A stretch of DNA of 64,000 nt from Mycolicibacterium austroafricanum (GCF_902705885.1 NZ_CACSIP010000034.1:186001-250000), one strand, 5' to 3'; positions 27,185 to 35,967 are shown, numbered from the stretch's first letter. Notes: generated by a model from the letters alone, not told the origin. Program-made: numbers and translations.

Positions 27185-28518
27185 CGATCCACCCCGCCCA
27201 TCACCGGGTCGATCGACGCCACCGCGGCGATGGCGTCGGCGACCATGCCGCCCTCGCACATCGCAGCCACCGCTTGCAGATTCGTGAACGACGGATCGCG
27301 GTAGTGCACCCGGTACGGGCGGGTGCCACCGTCGGAAACCATGTGCACCCCCAGTTCTCCACGGGGTGATTCGACCGCGACGTAGACCTGGCCGGCAGGC
27401 ACCCGGATTCCTTCGGTCACCAACTTGAAGTGGTGGATCAGGCCCTCCATCGAGTGGCCCATGATCTTGGCGATGTGCTCGGGGGAGTTGCCCTGGCCGT
27501 CGGGTCCCACCGTCAGATCCGCGGGCCAGGCGAGCTTCTTGTCCTCGATCATCACGGGTTGGCCGTCGAGTTTCTCCAACCTCTCGACACACTGTTCGGC
27601 AATCTTGAGTGACTCACGCATCTCCTTGACCCGGATCAGATAGCGGCCGTAGGAGTCGCAGCGGTCGTCGGTGATGACGTCGAAGTCGTATGTCTCATAA
27701 CCGCAATAGGGCTGCGTCTTGCGCAGGTCGTGCGGAAGACCGGTGGAGCGCAGCACCGGGCCGGTGATCCCCAGCGCCATGCAGCCGGTCAGATCCAGAT
27801 AGCCGATGCCCTGGGTGCGGGCCTTCCAGATGTAGTTCTCGTTGAGGAGATCCTCGAGATCGCGAAGCCGTGTCGGCAGCAACTCGAGCAGGTCTCTGAC
27901 CTGAGTGAGTCCGTCGTCGGGCAGGTCGACGGCGACACCTCCGGGCCGGACGTACGCGTGGTTCATCCGCAGTCCCGTGATGGACTCGAACACCGACAGG
28001 ATCAGTTCGCGTTCCCGGAAGCCGAGGAACATCGCGGACATCGCCCCGAGTTCCATGCCGCCGGTGGCCAGGGCGACCAGGTGGCTGGAGATCCGGTTGA
28101 GTTCCATCAGCATCACCCGGATCGCCGAGGCGCGCTCGGGGATCGCGTCGGTGACATCGAGCAGCTTCTCCACGCCGAGGCAGTAGGCCGTCTCGTTGAA
28201 AAACGGTGACAGGTAATCCATCCGGGTCACGAACGTCACGCCCTGGGTCCAGTTCCGGAACTCGAGGTTCTTCTCGATGCCGGTGTGCAGGTAGCCGATC
28301 CCGCAACGCGCCTCGACGATGGTCTCGCCTTCGATCTCGAGGATGAGGCGCAGCACCCCGTGCGTCGACGGGTGCTGCGGGCCCATGTTGACGACGATGC
28401 GCTCTCCGGCGTGCTCGGCGGCGTTCTGCCTCGCCGCCGTGACGACCTCGTCCCAATCCTGGCCGCCGACGACGACCACCCGTTCAGCCGGGCCGGGAGC
28501 GCTCTGTGATGTGGTCAT
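27181..28518 (-). CDS. nuoD: NADH-quinone oxidoreductase subunit D
   Basis: A 445-residue 49-kDa-type subunit that lines the quinone site with NuoB. The quinone-binding loop GPQHPSTHGVLRL is at about 46-58, and GYLHTGIEKNLEFRNW follows near 76. The C-terminal end DPVMGGVDR matches the family's conserved terminus. ATG 28518 overlaps the nuoC stop as TGATG. Confidence 0.98.
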   Translation of the reverse strand: MTTSQSAPGPAERVVVVGGQDWDEVVTAARQNAAEHAGERIVVNMGPQHPSTHGVLRLILEIEGETIVEARCGIGYLHTGIEKNLEFRNWTQGVTFVTRMDYLSPFFNETAYCLGVEKLLDVTDAIPERASAIRVMLMELNRISSHLVALATGGMELGAMSAMFLGFRERELILSVFESITGLRMNHAYVRPGGVAVDLPDDGLTQVRDLLELLPTRLRDLEDLLNENYIWKARTQGIGYLDLTGCMALGITGPVLRSTGLPHDLRKTQPYCGYETYDFDVITDDRCDSYGRYLIRVKEMRESLKIAEQCVERLEKLDGQPVMIEDKKLAWPADLTVGPDGQGNSPEHIAKIMGHSMEGLIHHFKLVTEGIRVPAGQVYVAVESPRGELGVHMVSDGGTRPYRVHYRDPSFTNLQAVAAMCEGGMVADAIAAVASIDPVMGGVDR

Positions 28519-29198
28519 CAGCGGTAGGCCCTCCGTTCGTCGGGCGGCGGTATCTGGGCGCCGTGGTACTCGACCGGGATCCCGCCGAGCGGGTAGTCCT
28601 TGCGCTGCGGGTGGCCGACCCAGTCGTCGGGCATCTCGATCCGGGTCAGCGACGGGTGACCGTCGAAGATGATGCCGAAGAAGTCGTAGGTCTCGCGTTC
28701 ATGCCAGTCGGTGGTCGGATACACCCGGAACAGCGACGGGATGTGTGGGTCGGCGTCGGGGGCCGCCACCTCGACGCAGATGCGCCGGTTGTGGGTGATC
28801 GACATCAGTGGATAGACCGCATGCAGCTCGCGGCCGGTGTCCTCGGGGTAGTGCACCCCGCTGACGCCGAGACACAGCTCGAACCGCAGACCGGGGTCGT
28901 CGCGCAGCGCCGCAGCCACCGCGGGCAAGTGCTCACGTCGGACCTCCAGGGTCAGCTGGTCACGGAACACCACCACCCGTTCGATCGCGGCGGCGAACGC
29001 CTCGTCCCCGAGCGTGGTGACCAACGTGTCGACGACGTCGTCGAAGTAGCCACCGTAGGGCCGCGGTGAACCGCCGGGCAGTGCCACCGAGCGCACCAGG
29101 CGGCCGTAGCCGGAGGTGTCGCCGGTGCCCTCGGCGCCGAACATGCCGCGGCGCACCCCGATGACCTCGGGTTGCGAGTCCCCGTCTTCGGCGATCAT
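28518..29198 (-). CDS. nuoC: NADH-quinone oxidoreductase subunit C
   Basis: A 226-residue 30-kDa-type hydrophilic subunit of the peripheral arm. The family signature ERETYDFFGIIFDGHPSLTR lies at about 166-185, followed by DWVGHPQRKDYPLGG. NuoC and NuoD are separate genes here, not fused as in E. coli. ATG 29198 overlaps the nuoB stop (ATGA). Confidence 0.97.
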   Translation of the reverse strand: MIAEDGDSQPEVIGVRRGMFGAEGTGDTSGYGRLVRSVALPGGSPRPYGGYFDDVVDTLVTTLGDEAFAAAIERVVVFRDQLTLEVRREHLPAVAAALRDDPGLRFELCLGVSGVHYPEDTGRELHAVYPLMSITHNRRICVEVAAPDADPHIPSLFRVYPTTDWHERETYDFFGIIFDGHPSLTRIEMPDDWVGHPQRKDYPLGGIPVEYHGAQIPPPDERRAYR

Positions 29199-29752
29199 GA
29201 CCGCAGCAGACCCTTCAGCTCGATCGTCGGCTGGACCGCCAGCGCGGCCTTTTCGGCTTCCCGAATTGCCTCCTCCCGGTTCACCCCGAGCGGCATCTGC
29301 TGGATCTTGTCGTGCAGCTTGAGAATCGCGTGCAGCAGCATCTCCGGTCGCGGTGGGCACCCGGGCAGGTAGATATCGACCGGAACCACATGGTCCACGC
29401 CCTGGACCACCGCGTAGTTGTTGAACATCCCGCCGGACGACGCGCACACCCCCATCGCCAGCACCCACTTCGGCTCGGCCATCTGGTCGTAGATCTGCCG
29501 GAGCACCGGCGCCATCTTCTGGCTGACACGTCCGGCGACGATCATCAGGTCGGCCTGGCGCGGCGTCGCCGAGAACCGCTCCATGCCGAAACGTGAGATG
29601 TCGAAGCGTGGCCCGGCGGTGGCCATCATCTCGATCGCGCAGCACGCCAGACCGAAGGTGGCGGGCCACAGTGACCCCTTCCGCACGTAGCCGGCAACCT
29701 TCTCCACCGTGGAAAGCAGGATCCCACCCGGTAGCCGCTCCTCTAGTCCCAC
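29195..29752 (-). CDS. nuoB: NADH-quinone oxidoreductase subunit B (cluster N2)
   Basis: A 185-residue subunit carrying the terminal [4Fe-4S] cluster N2 next to the quinone site. Ligands are the adjacent pair in GLACCAIEMM (about 37-46), VCASSGG near 102 and GCPPRPE near 132. The start is GTG 29752, reading MGLEERLPGGILLSTVEKV, which matches the conserved mycobacterial N-terminus as I remember it; it overlaps the nuoA end by ten bases. Longer upstream reading is nuoA shadow. Confidence 0.97.
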   Translation of the reverse strand: MGLEERLPGGILLSTVEKVAGYVRKGSLWPATFGLACCAIEMMATAGPRFDISRFGMERFSATPRQADLMIVAGRVSQKMAPVLRQIYDQMAEPKWVLAMGVCASSGGMFNNYAVVQGVDHVVPVDIYLPGCPPRPEMLLHAILKLHDKIQQMPLGVNREEAIREAEKAALAVQPTIELKGLLRS

Positions 29753-30117
29753 GCCAGACCTCCCCGTCGCCATTCGTACGCGTATGCCACCGACACGTTG
29801 AACAAAAAGAGCCCCACCGCGATGACCCCGAAGGCGCCCAGGCTGTCGAACGCCACCGCCCACGGGTAGAGAAACACGATCTCGATGTCGAACACGATGA
29901 ACAGCATCGCCGTCAGGTAGTACTTGATCGGGAAACGTTGAGCGGTCGCGGCCACAGCCGGATCGGACACGTCCATCGGTTCGATCCCGCACTCGTAGGC
30001 CTCGAGCTTGGAGTGGTTGTAGCGCCTCGGTCCGATCAGCAGCGCGATGCCCACCGAGCCGACCGCGAACACGGCAGCGATCGCGCCAAGCACCAGGATC
30101 GGCGTGTACAGATTCAT
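29743..30117 (-). CDS. nuoA: NADH-quinone oxidoreductase subunit A
   Basis: A 124-residue three-helix membrane subunit, first gene of the operon. The loop EAYECGIEP (about 40-48) with its conserved Cys and the segment FPIKYYLTAMLFIVFDIEIVFLYPW (given here only as FPIKYYLTAML plus DIEIVFLYPW) identify it. ATG 30117 (MNLYTPILV) fits the known mycobacterial start; a GTG at 30162 would add 15 residues. GGAG lies upstream of the ATG. Confidence 0.96.
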   Translation of the reverse strand: MNLYTPILVLGAIAAVFAVGSVGIALLIGPRRYNHSKLEAYECGIEPMDVSDPAVAATAQRFPIKYYLTAMLFIVFDIEIVFLYPWAVAFDSLGAFGVIAVGLFLFNVSVAYAYEWRRGGLAWD

Positions 30118-30283
30118 ACGGCGCAGGCGCTCCTCGGGGGCTGTCGATGTGAGCTGCCCCACAGCCTAACCATGTTTTGGATGCAAGCCACACATTTTGG
30201 TTAGTATCGCTACTGGCGCCGGCCGGCGATCTCGCTTTGCCACGAAAATGCAAGCGCGACAAGTAATTCCGTGCCGCGTGCGA
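30118..30283 (-). promoter_or_regulatory. Upstream region of the nuo operon
   Basis: This 166-base gap must hold the nuo promoter unless the receiver gene reads through. It contains an inverted repeat CTAACCA / TGGTTAG (30166-30172 and 30198-30204) and, on the minus strand, two CTTGCAT copies and a GATACT that could serve as a -10. None is decisive. Confidence 0.4.
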
Positions 30284-30682
30284 TCACACGGTGGTGCGGA
30301 GCAGGGATATCACCGCGTCGCCCAGCCGGATCGGGTCGATCGGATGGGGGACCGCAGCTTCGGCGCGCGACCAGCGAGCCAGCCACGCATCGTCGGGCCG
30401 GCCTGTCAGCACCAGGACCGGCGGGCACGGATCGATCTCGTCCTTGAGTTGTTTGGCGATACCCATGCCGCCGACAGGACTGGCCTCGCCGTCGAGGATC
30501 ACCAGATCGAAGCCACCCTCGTCCATCTGCCTGATCACCGTCGCGGCGGTGGCGACCTCGAGGTAGCTGAGTTCCGGAAGGTCGGGGTGCACGCGCTTGC
30601 CCAGTGCCAGGCGTACCTGCTCCCTGGTCCTCGGGTTGTCGCTGTAGACCAGGATGCGCAGGGTAGACGGAGGCGCAGCCAT
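30284..30682 (-). CDS. Receiver-domain-only response regulator (Rv3143-like)
   Basis: A 132-residue single-domain CheY-like protein with no output domain. The acidic pocket is in YSDNP (about 14-18), the phospho-acceptor Asp in LVILDGEAS (about 63-71), and the switch Thr in VLVLTGR (about 92-98). The usual C-terminal Lys before Pro is missing: the loop reads AAVPHPIDP. ATG 30682 opens MAAPPSTLRILVYSD. It resembles M. tuberculosis Rv3143, which likewise sits just before nuoA. It is transcribed toward nuoA and may be expressed with it. Confidence 0.88.
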   Translation of the reverse strand: MAAPPSTLRILVYSDNPRTREQVRLALGKRVHPDLPELSYLEVATAATVIRQMDEGGFDLVILDGEASPVGGMGIAKQLKDEIDPCPPVLVLTGRPDDAWLARWSRAEAAVPHPIDPIRLGDAVISLLRTTV

Positions 30683-30750
30683 GCTCGCGATGGTAGCCCC
30701 GCGGGGGATCGACGGCACCGAAAACGTCTGCCTGGTCGGTGTGTCGGCTC

Positions 30751-31149
30751 TCAACGGCCGGCTGCCAACAGTGGGGCGATCCCGGCAGGGTCCAGGTACT
30801 CGTCGACGCTGCTGATCAGGCCGTCGGAGTCCAGTTTGATCACGATGCACACCCGCACGGCGAGCAACACGTCCGTGCGGCCGGTGGCGTGCAGGACATG
30901 CTGTTGGACGAAGCCGCCGTCGAAGAACTGGCGATCGAGGATCTCGTATCGCCGCTCGAGGGTGGCGTTGATGAACCAGGCGATGATCCGTACCGACCGG
31001 GCGCGGTCGCTGGGGCGCTCGTCGCCGGTCTTCCACACGGCCACCGCAGGGCTGAACAGCTGCTCCACCGTTGTGATGTCGCCGCGTTCGATGGCGTCGA
31101 ACAGTCGGTCGGCGACGCCGGCGGTAGTGCGCAACTCGGTTTCAGACAT
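30751..31149 (-). CDS. SnoaL-like (NTF2-fold) protein
   Basis: A 132-residue small cone-shaped NTF2-like protein. Family traits are the N-terminal helix pair (ADRLFDAIERGDITTVEQLF), a central strand region and a C-terminal YLDPAG. Members are cyclases, isomerases or ligand binders; no function can be assigned. It ends 68 bases before the receiver gene on the same strand and is divergent from the methyltransferase 42 bases away. Confidence 0.82.
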   Translation of the reverse strand: MSETELRTTAGVADRLFDAIERGDITTVEQLFSPAVAVWKTGDERPSDRARSVRIIAWFINATLERRYEILDRQFFDGGFVQQHVLHATGRTDVLLAVRVCIVIKLDSDGLISSVDEYLDPAGIAPLLAAGR

Positions 31150-31191
31150 CCTGTTGACCTCAACTCCGGTTCAGGTTGAACACTGGGGTGC

Positions 31192-31821
31192 ATGGAACAG
31201 ACGCCAACACTCTCCCGATTCGACGAGTTCTACAAGAACCAGACCCCGCCGTGGGTGATCGGCGAGCCGCAACCGGTGATCGTCGACCTTGCCACCGCCG
31301 GCGCCATCACCGGCCGGGTGCTCGATGCCGGCTGCGGCACGGGGGAGCACACCATCCTGCTGGCCCGCCGCGGCGTCGACGTGCTCGGCATCGACGGTGC
31401 GCCCACAGCTGTCGAGCAGGCCAGGCGCAACGCCGCGGACCAGGGTGTCGACGCCCGATTCGAGGTCGCCGACGCGCTGCACCTCGGAGATTCGCCCGGC
31501 TACGACACCATCATCGACAGCGCCCTGTTCCACATCTTCGACGACGGTGACCGCGCCACGTACGTCCGCAGCCTGCACACCGCGACCCAGCCCGGCGCGA
31601 CCGTGTTCGTGCTGGCGTTGTCCGACGCCGGACGCGGCTTCGGGCCCGAGGTCAGCGAGACGACGATCCGGGACGCGTTCGGTGCGGGGTGGGAGATCGA
31701 GGACCTCTCCGCGACGACCTACCGCGGCGTCGTCACCGAGCTGCACGCCGAACAGTTGGGGTTGGCCGTCGGCAGCCGGGTCGACGAGCCCGCCTGGCTG
31801 GCCCGGATCCGCAGGCGCTGA
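31192..31821 (+). CDS. Class I SAM-dependent methyltransferase
   Basis: A 209-residue methyltransferase. SAM motif I is VLDAGCGTGEH (about 43-53), the acidic residue of motif II is in VLGIDGAP near 68, and a post-motif IDSALFHIFDD follows. The N-terminus FDEFYKNQTPPWVIGEPQP is typical of thiol/halide or small-molecule methyltransferases of the Methyltransf_25 group. ATG 31192 lies in the short divergent gap with the SnoaL-like gene. Substrate unknown. Confidence 0.87.
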   Translation: MEQTPTLSRFDEFYKNQTPPWVIGEPQPVIVDLATAGAITGRVLDAGCGTGEHTILLARRGVDVLGIDGAPTAVEQARRNAADQGVDARFEVADALHLGDSPGYDTIIDSALFHIFDDGDRATYVRSLHTATQPGATVFVLALSDAGRGFGPEVSETTIRDAFGAGWEIEDLSATTYRGVVTELHAEQLGLAVGSRVDEPAWLARIRRR

Positions 31822-31854
31822 CACCGCGGTCATCCGGGGTACGGGTCCACGGAT

Positions 31855-32196
31855 CTAGCGCTGGGAATCGTATCCGGGATGGGCGATGGACAAGCGGTGT
31901 CGCACAAGTAGGCGCAGTACTGCCATCACCTCGTCGCTCCGGTCATCCAACTCGCCTCTCCGGATGGCGTCGGACAGCGCGGACTCGTCGGGGAATCCGA
32001 GATCCGCCAACGCCTCACGCACCTCATCCGCCGTCTCGTCGAGCAGTTCACGCTCGACGATCCGCAGCACGTTGGCCGCGACGCGGGCGTGGAAACCGAC
32101 CTGCCCGTCACACGCGTTGCGGACCTCGTGGTCGAGGAAGTCGGCGACGGCCGCGACGAGTTCGGCGGTGGTGGGCCGCCCGGACAGTGCACTCAT
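31855..32196 (-). CDS. DUF6285 protein, possible LvaB-like kinase partner
   Basis: A 113-residue all-helical protein whose pattern (RPTTAELVAAVADFLDHEV, then FHARVAANVLRIVERELL) fits DUF6285 as I know it. Such genes regularly follow an APH-like kinase gene; in Pseudomonas putida the small LvaB protein is needed for activity of the kinase LvaA. The ATG overlaps the kinase stop as ATGA, so it is translationally coupled. It is the last gene of the eight-gene operon. Equating it with LvaB is inference. Confidence 0.8.
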   Translation of the reverse strand: MSALSGRPTTAELVAAVADFLDHEVRNACDGQVGFHARVAANVLRIVERELLDETADEVREALADLGFPDESALSDAIRRGELDDRSDEVMAVLRLLVRHRLSIAHPGYDSQR

Positions 32197-33164
32197 CGCG
32201 GTCCTCCTCCGGACAGCAGATCCAAGATGTCCCATTCGGTTTCGCTGACCCGACGGCCGATGGCCGCGAGCTCGACCGAACGCTGCTCGCCGGAGAGGTG
32301 TCGCTCGGCCTGGTGCCTGCAGATGACGCCCCACCGCAGTGTCGCCACGGTCAGCCACCACCGGAACGCGTCGCGGTCCACCGCTGTCCCCGACGCTTGT
32401 TCATAGGCCTGCAGGAACGTCTCGACACTGCCGAGACCACCGGCGCCCAGCGTCTCCGGCGCGCCGAACCGCCACGCCCGGATACAGAACCACGCCAGAT
32501 CCTCGTACACCTCACCGATATGGGTCAGCTCCCAATCCAGCACCGCGGCCAGTCCTGAACCGTCGACGATCAGGTTGCCCATCCGGAAGTCGCCGTGCAC
32601 CAACCGCATCGGCGACGGATCGGGGCGCCGGTCGGCGAGCCGACGAAACGCCCACTCGAAAGTGGCGGTGGTGTCGCCGATCTCGTCGAGTCGGCTGCGC
32701 CAATCCGCGAGGTCGTCGGGCGCGGTCAGCCCGATCCCGTCCGGATCGGCGCGGTGGATCGCCGCCAATGCCGCGGCGCACTGTCCGAGCATCCGTGACC
32801 TGCCGGCGTCGTCGAGTCCGCGCAGGATGCGCCGCACGATGGTCTCGCCGGCCACCGCGTCGCAGATCAGGTACGGGTTGCCCAGGGCGGCAGGCGAGTT
32901 GTCGGCCGTCAGGATGTGGGGGACCGGTGCGCCCGCCGCGGCGGCCCGCTGCTGCGCCAAGGCCTCCAGTTCCATGCCTGCGTGGATGTCGTCACCGGCG
33001 CCGGTGCGCAAGATGAGGGCACGCCGTCCGTCGGCGTGCGCAGCGGTGAACGCCCAGGTGATCCTGCTCGCGCCGCCGGTGAGCGGTTGCAGGTCCTCGA
33101 CGCTCACCTCACCCAGGACCGGCGCAAGCACCTGTTCGAGAGCCCGCGCCAGGGTGTCGCTCAC
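32193..33164 (-). CDS. APH-like acyl-CoA kinase candidate (LvaA-like)
   Basis: A 323-residue aminoglycoside-phosphotransferase-fold protein with complete catalytic residues: VHGDFRMGNLIV (about 193-204) and VLDWELTHIG (about 213-222). An N-terminal PLTGGASRITW nucleotide loop is also seen. Flanked by an acyl-CoA dehydrogenase and DUF6285, it matches the context of LvaA, which phosphorylates the 4-hydroxyl of 4-hydroxyacyl-CoA, and of the kinase domain of animal ACAD10/11. GTG 33164 overlaps the acyl-CoA dehydrogenase stop as GTGA. Not a resistance gene by context. Confidence 0.88.
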   Translation of the reverse strand: MSDTLARALEQVLAPVLGEVSVEDLQPLTGGASRITWAFTAAHADGRRALILRTGAGDDIHAGMELEALAQQRAAAAGAPVPHILTADNSPAALGNPYLICDAVAGETIVRRILRGLDDAGRSRMLGQCAAALAAIHRADPDGIGLTAPDDLADWRSRLDEIGDTTATFEWAFRRLADRRPDPSPMRLVHGDFRMGNLIVDGSGLAAVLDWELTHIGEVYEDLAWFCIRAWRFGAPETLGAGGLGSVETFLQAYEQASGTAVDRDAFRWWLTVATLRWGVICRHQAERHLSGEQRSVELAAIGRRVSETEWDILDLLSGGGPR

Positions 33165-34399
33165 TTCCGCCCGAACCCGAACAGTCGCTGCGCCACCCGG
33201 CGGATCTGGATCTCCTCGGCGCCCTCGGTGATCCGGTAGCGGCGGTGGTGCCGGTAGATGTGCTCGAACGGTTCATGCCTGCTGTATCCCACGCCGCCGA
33301 ACACCTGCATCGCCCGGTCGGCGGCCTCGCACACCAGCCGGTTGGCGCGGTAGTTGGCCATCGACACCTTGTCCGAGACCTCCATGTGGTGGTTGCGGTC
33401 GAGTTCGGACGCGGCAAACCGCACCAGCAGCCGCACCATCTGAGCCTCGGTCTGCAACTCGACCAGCGGCCACTGCACCGCCTGGTTGACCGCGAGCGGC
33501 TTGCCGAACACTGTGCGTTCGCCGGCGTACGCGACCGCACGATCGATGCAGTGCTGGGCAGCCCCGAGACTGCTCGCCGCCTGACGAATCCGGTTCTCGT
33601 GCAGGAAGGTCTGTCCGACCTCCAGGCCGCGGTCCACCTCGCCGAGGATCGACTCGGCGGGGACCCGGACGTTCTCCAGCACCACCTCGCCGTGATCGGT
33701 GGGCATGTTGAACGTCCACCAGTAGTACGGCACCGAGAACCCCGGGGCGTCGGTCGGCACCAGGAACGCGCTGATGCCCCGGGCCTGACCCGGATCGCCC
33801 GACGTGCGGGCGAACACCAGGTCATGGGTGGCGCGATGCACGCCGGTGTTGAACCGCTTGGCGCCGTTGATGATCCACTCGTCGCCATCCTGCACGGCGG
33901 TGGTCTCGAGCCAGGTGGCGTCAGATCCGTGGTTGGGCTCGGTGAGCCCGAAGGCCATCGACCGCTCGCCGGTGATCAGGGCATCGGTCCACTCCTTCTT
34001 CTGCGTGTCGGTGCCGAACCGGTCCATCATGATCACCTGGGGGAAGTTGCCGACGATCGAGGACTCGTCCTGCAGGTCGTTGTGCAGCCCGAGCCCCTTG
34101 TGGGCCAGATGTTCACGGATCACCGCCATGTCGATGTTGCTGCCGTCCCGACCGCCGAACCGGGACGGCAGCCCGTACCGCAGCCAGCCCGCCTTGTCGG
34201 CACGCCTGCGCATCTCGCCGAGCAGATCTTCCCACTCCCGCCGCGGGATGCCGCCGTTGTCCCAGTCGGTGCGGGCATGTTCCCGGCGGTGGTCGAAGTA
34301 CTGGATATGTTCGCGTTCCAGCGGTTTGATCTCCGCCTCGATGAACGCGTCCATCTCGTCGAGCAGCCCGGGAAGATGGTCCGGCAGGCTGAAATCCAC
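33161..34399 (-). CDS. Acyl-CoA dehydrogenase (LvaC/ACAD10-11-like)
   Basis: A 412-residue FAD enzyme. FAD/substrate segments are FGLTEPNHGSDATWLET (about 150-166), the dimer/FAD region GERTVFGKPLAVNQAVQ (about 295-311) and the C-terminal RYRITEGAEEIQIRRVAQRL. The N-terminal part is longer than in short-chain FadE proteins. In LvaABC-type modules this partner removes the 4-phosphate to give an enoyl-CoA that is then hydrated to 3-hydroxyacyl-CoA; that role is inferred here from position. ATG 34399 is preceded by GGAG. Confidence 0.9.
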   Translation of the reverse strand: MDFSLPDHLPGLLDEMDAFIEAEIKPLEREHIQYFDHRREHARTDWDNGGIPRREWEDLLGEMRRRADKAGWLRYGLPSRFGGRDGSNIDMAVIREHLAHKGLGLHNDLQDESSIVGNFPQVIMMDRFGTDTQKKEWTDALITGERSMAFGLTEPNHGSDATWLETTAVQDGDEWIINGAKRFNTGVHRATHDLVFARTSGDPGQARGISAFLVPTDAPGFSVPYYWWTFNMPTDHGEVVLENVRVPAESILGEVDRGLEVGQTFLHENRIRQAASSLGAAQHCIDRAVAYAGERTVFGKPLAVNQAVQWPLVELQTEAQMVRLLVRFAASELDRNHHMEVSDKVSMANYRANRLVCEAADRAMQVFGGVGYSRHEPFEHIYRHHRRYRITEGAEEIQIRRVAQRLFGFGRK

Positions 34400-34435
34400 A
34401 GTGCTCTCCTTTGGCGGCCTTCGTTGGCGGTCCTG

Positions 34436-35056
34436 TCAGAACCCGTACAGCGTCTTCTTCCAGATGCGTGACAGCGTGGTGATGGCGTCCTCGTCGCCGA
34501 TGTCGATGCCCAGGCCCGAGGTGCCGACGAAGACGGTGGTGAAGTTCTCGAACAGCAGCGCGATCGCCGCGGCGGTGTATTCGGGGTTCAGCTCACCGCC
34601 GTAACCCTGGTCCTGGGCGCGCCGTACCGACGCGGCGACGATGTCGACTCCGAAGCGACGGAACTCGTTCTGGACGGCGGCGAAGCGTGGTTGGGTGGTC
34701 GCGAGCTGGGCCACCGCGATCATGATCCCGATGTTCTGTTTGAACATCGTCCAGTATCCGGTCACCACCGCGGTGAAGAAGGCGTCGTCGTCGGGGGAGT
34801 CCGGCAGCTGCAGGCTCAACCCCGACGGTGTCACGACCTCGCGCAGGAACGACTGGGCGAGTGCCGCCAGCAGATCCTCTTTGTCGGTGAAGTACCGGTA
34901 GAACGCGGCGGGTGACTTGCCCGCAGCGGAGGTGATGTCACCGAGCGTGGTGCCGTGAAAGCCCCGTTCGGCGAACAGTTTCCGCGCCGCCTGCTCGATG
35001 GCCAGCCGCGTCTGCTGACCTTTCGCGCTCAGCGTTGCGGAAGGGAGGGCGGGCAC
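34436..35056 (-). CDS. TetR-family regulator inside the catabolic operon
   Basis: A 206-residue repressor. The helix-turn-helix covers about 15-62 (QQTRLAIEQAARKLFAERG, then GKSPAAFYRYFTDKEDLL). The ligand domain is all helical. GTG 35056 is used; it lies five bases after the HMG-CoA-lyase-like stop. Its place in the middle of the operon suggests self-limited induction, with the AT-rich palindrome upstream of the first gene (39477-39504) as the likely operator. Confidence 0.88.
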   Translation of the reverse strand: MPALPSATLSAKGQQTRLAIEQAARKLFAERGFHGTTLGDITSAAGKSPAAFYRYFTDKEDLLAALAQSFLREVVTPSGLSLQLPDSPDDDAFFTAVVTGYWTMFKQNIGIMIAVAQLATTQPRFAAVQNEFRRFGVDIVAASVRRAQDQGYGGELNPEYTAAAIALLFENFTTVFVGTSGLGIDIGDEDAITTLSRIWKKTLYGF

Positions 35057-35061
35057 GTTCG

Positions 35062-35967
35062 CTAACCCAGGATCCGGTCACCGGCGCGCAACAGCGCGCC
35101 GGGCAGTTCGTGCCTCACGGCATCCTGGGCGATGCGGGCTGCGGCGATCGCTGCCTGCAGATCAACATCGACGTGAACTCCGCTGTCCCGCAACAGGTAC
35201 ACCAGGTCTTCGGTCGCGATGTTGCCGCTGGCACCCGGCGCGAACGGGCAGCCGCCGAGCCCTCCGACAGAGGCGTCCAGCCGGGTGACACCGGCGCTGA
35301 CCGCGGCGTATGCGCTGGCCAGGCCGGTGCCACGGGTGTTGTGGAAGTGTGCGCCCAAGGGTAGATCACCGATTCTCGGACGGACGAGGTCGATCAGCTC
35401 GCCGACCCGCAGAGGTGTGGCGGTGCCGATGGTGTCGGCGATCGCGAGCCGGTCGACCCCGGCGTCGGTGGCGGCGGTGACGATGTCGACGACCCGTTGC
35501 GGCGGTGTCGGTCCGTCGAACGGACAGTCCCAGGCGGTGGCGACGATGACCTCGACGCTCACCCCGCTGTCATGGGCGATCGCCACGATCTCGGCGATCT
35601 GGGCGGTCGCTTCCGCCGACGTGCGGCCCACATTGGCACGGCTGTGCCCGTCTGCTGCGGAAACCACGAACTCGAGGGAGCGCAGCCCCGCGGCGACGGC
35701 GCGCTTGGCCCCGTTCGGACTGGCCACCAGTGCGGAGAACTCGATGCCGGGGAAGTTGGGCAGTTCGGCGGCGAGCTCGGCGGCGTCGGCCAGTGCAGGC
35801 ACCTTCGAGGGGGAGACGAAGGCCGTCGCCTCCATCTCGCGAACCCCGGTGGCGGCGATCGCGGCGAGGAGGTCGAGCTTGGCCGACAACGGAATCGGGT
35901 CCTCGATCTGCAACCCGTCCCGCAGCGAAACGTCACGGATGTCGACGTGGACGGCTGGCCTGGTCAC
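35062..35967 (-). CDS. Hydroxymethylglutaryl-CoA lyase-like protein
   Basis: A 301-residue TIM-barrel lyase of the HMGL/DRE-TIM family, which splits a 3-hydroxy-3-methylglutaryl-type CoA ester into a ketone body and acetyl-CoA. DVSLRDGLQ (about 12-20) holds the metal-binding Asp and the catalytic Arg, LGAHFHNTRG (about 209-218) the metal His pair, and GGLGGCPFAPGASGN the Cys loop. ATG 35967 overlaps the CoA-transferase stop by four bases. Confidence 0.9.
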   Translation of the reverse strand: MTRPAVHVDIRDVSLRDGLQIEDPIPLSAKLDLLAAIAATGVREMEATAFVSPSKVPALADAAELAAELPNFPGIEFSALVASPNGAKRAVAAGLRSLEFVVSAADGHSRANVGRTSAEATAQIAEIVAIAHDSGVSVEVIVATAWDCPFDGPTPPQRVVDIVTAATDAGVDRLAIADTIGTATPLRVGELIDLVRPRIGDLPLGAHFHNTRGTGLASAYAAVSAGVTRLDASVGGLGGCPFAPGASGNIATEDLVYLLRDSGVHVDVDLQAAIAAARIAQDAVRHELPGALLRAGDRILG

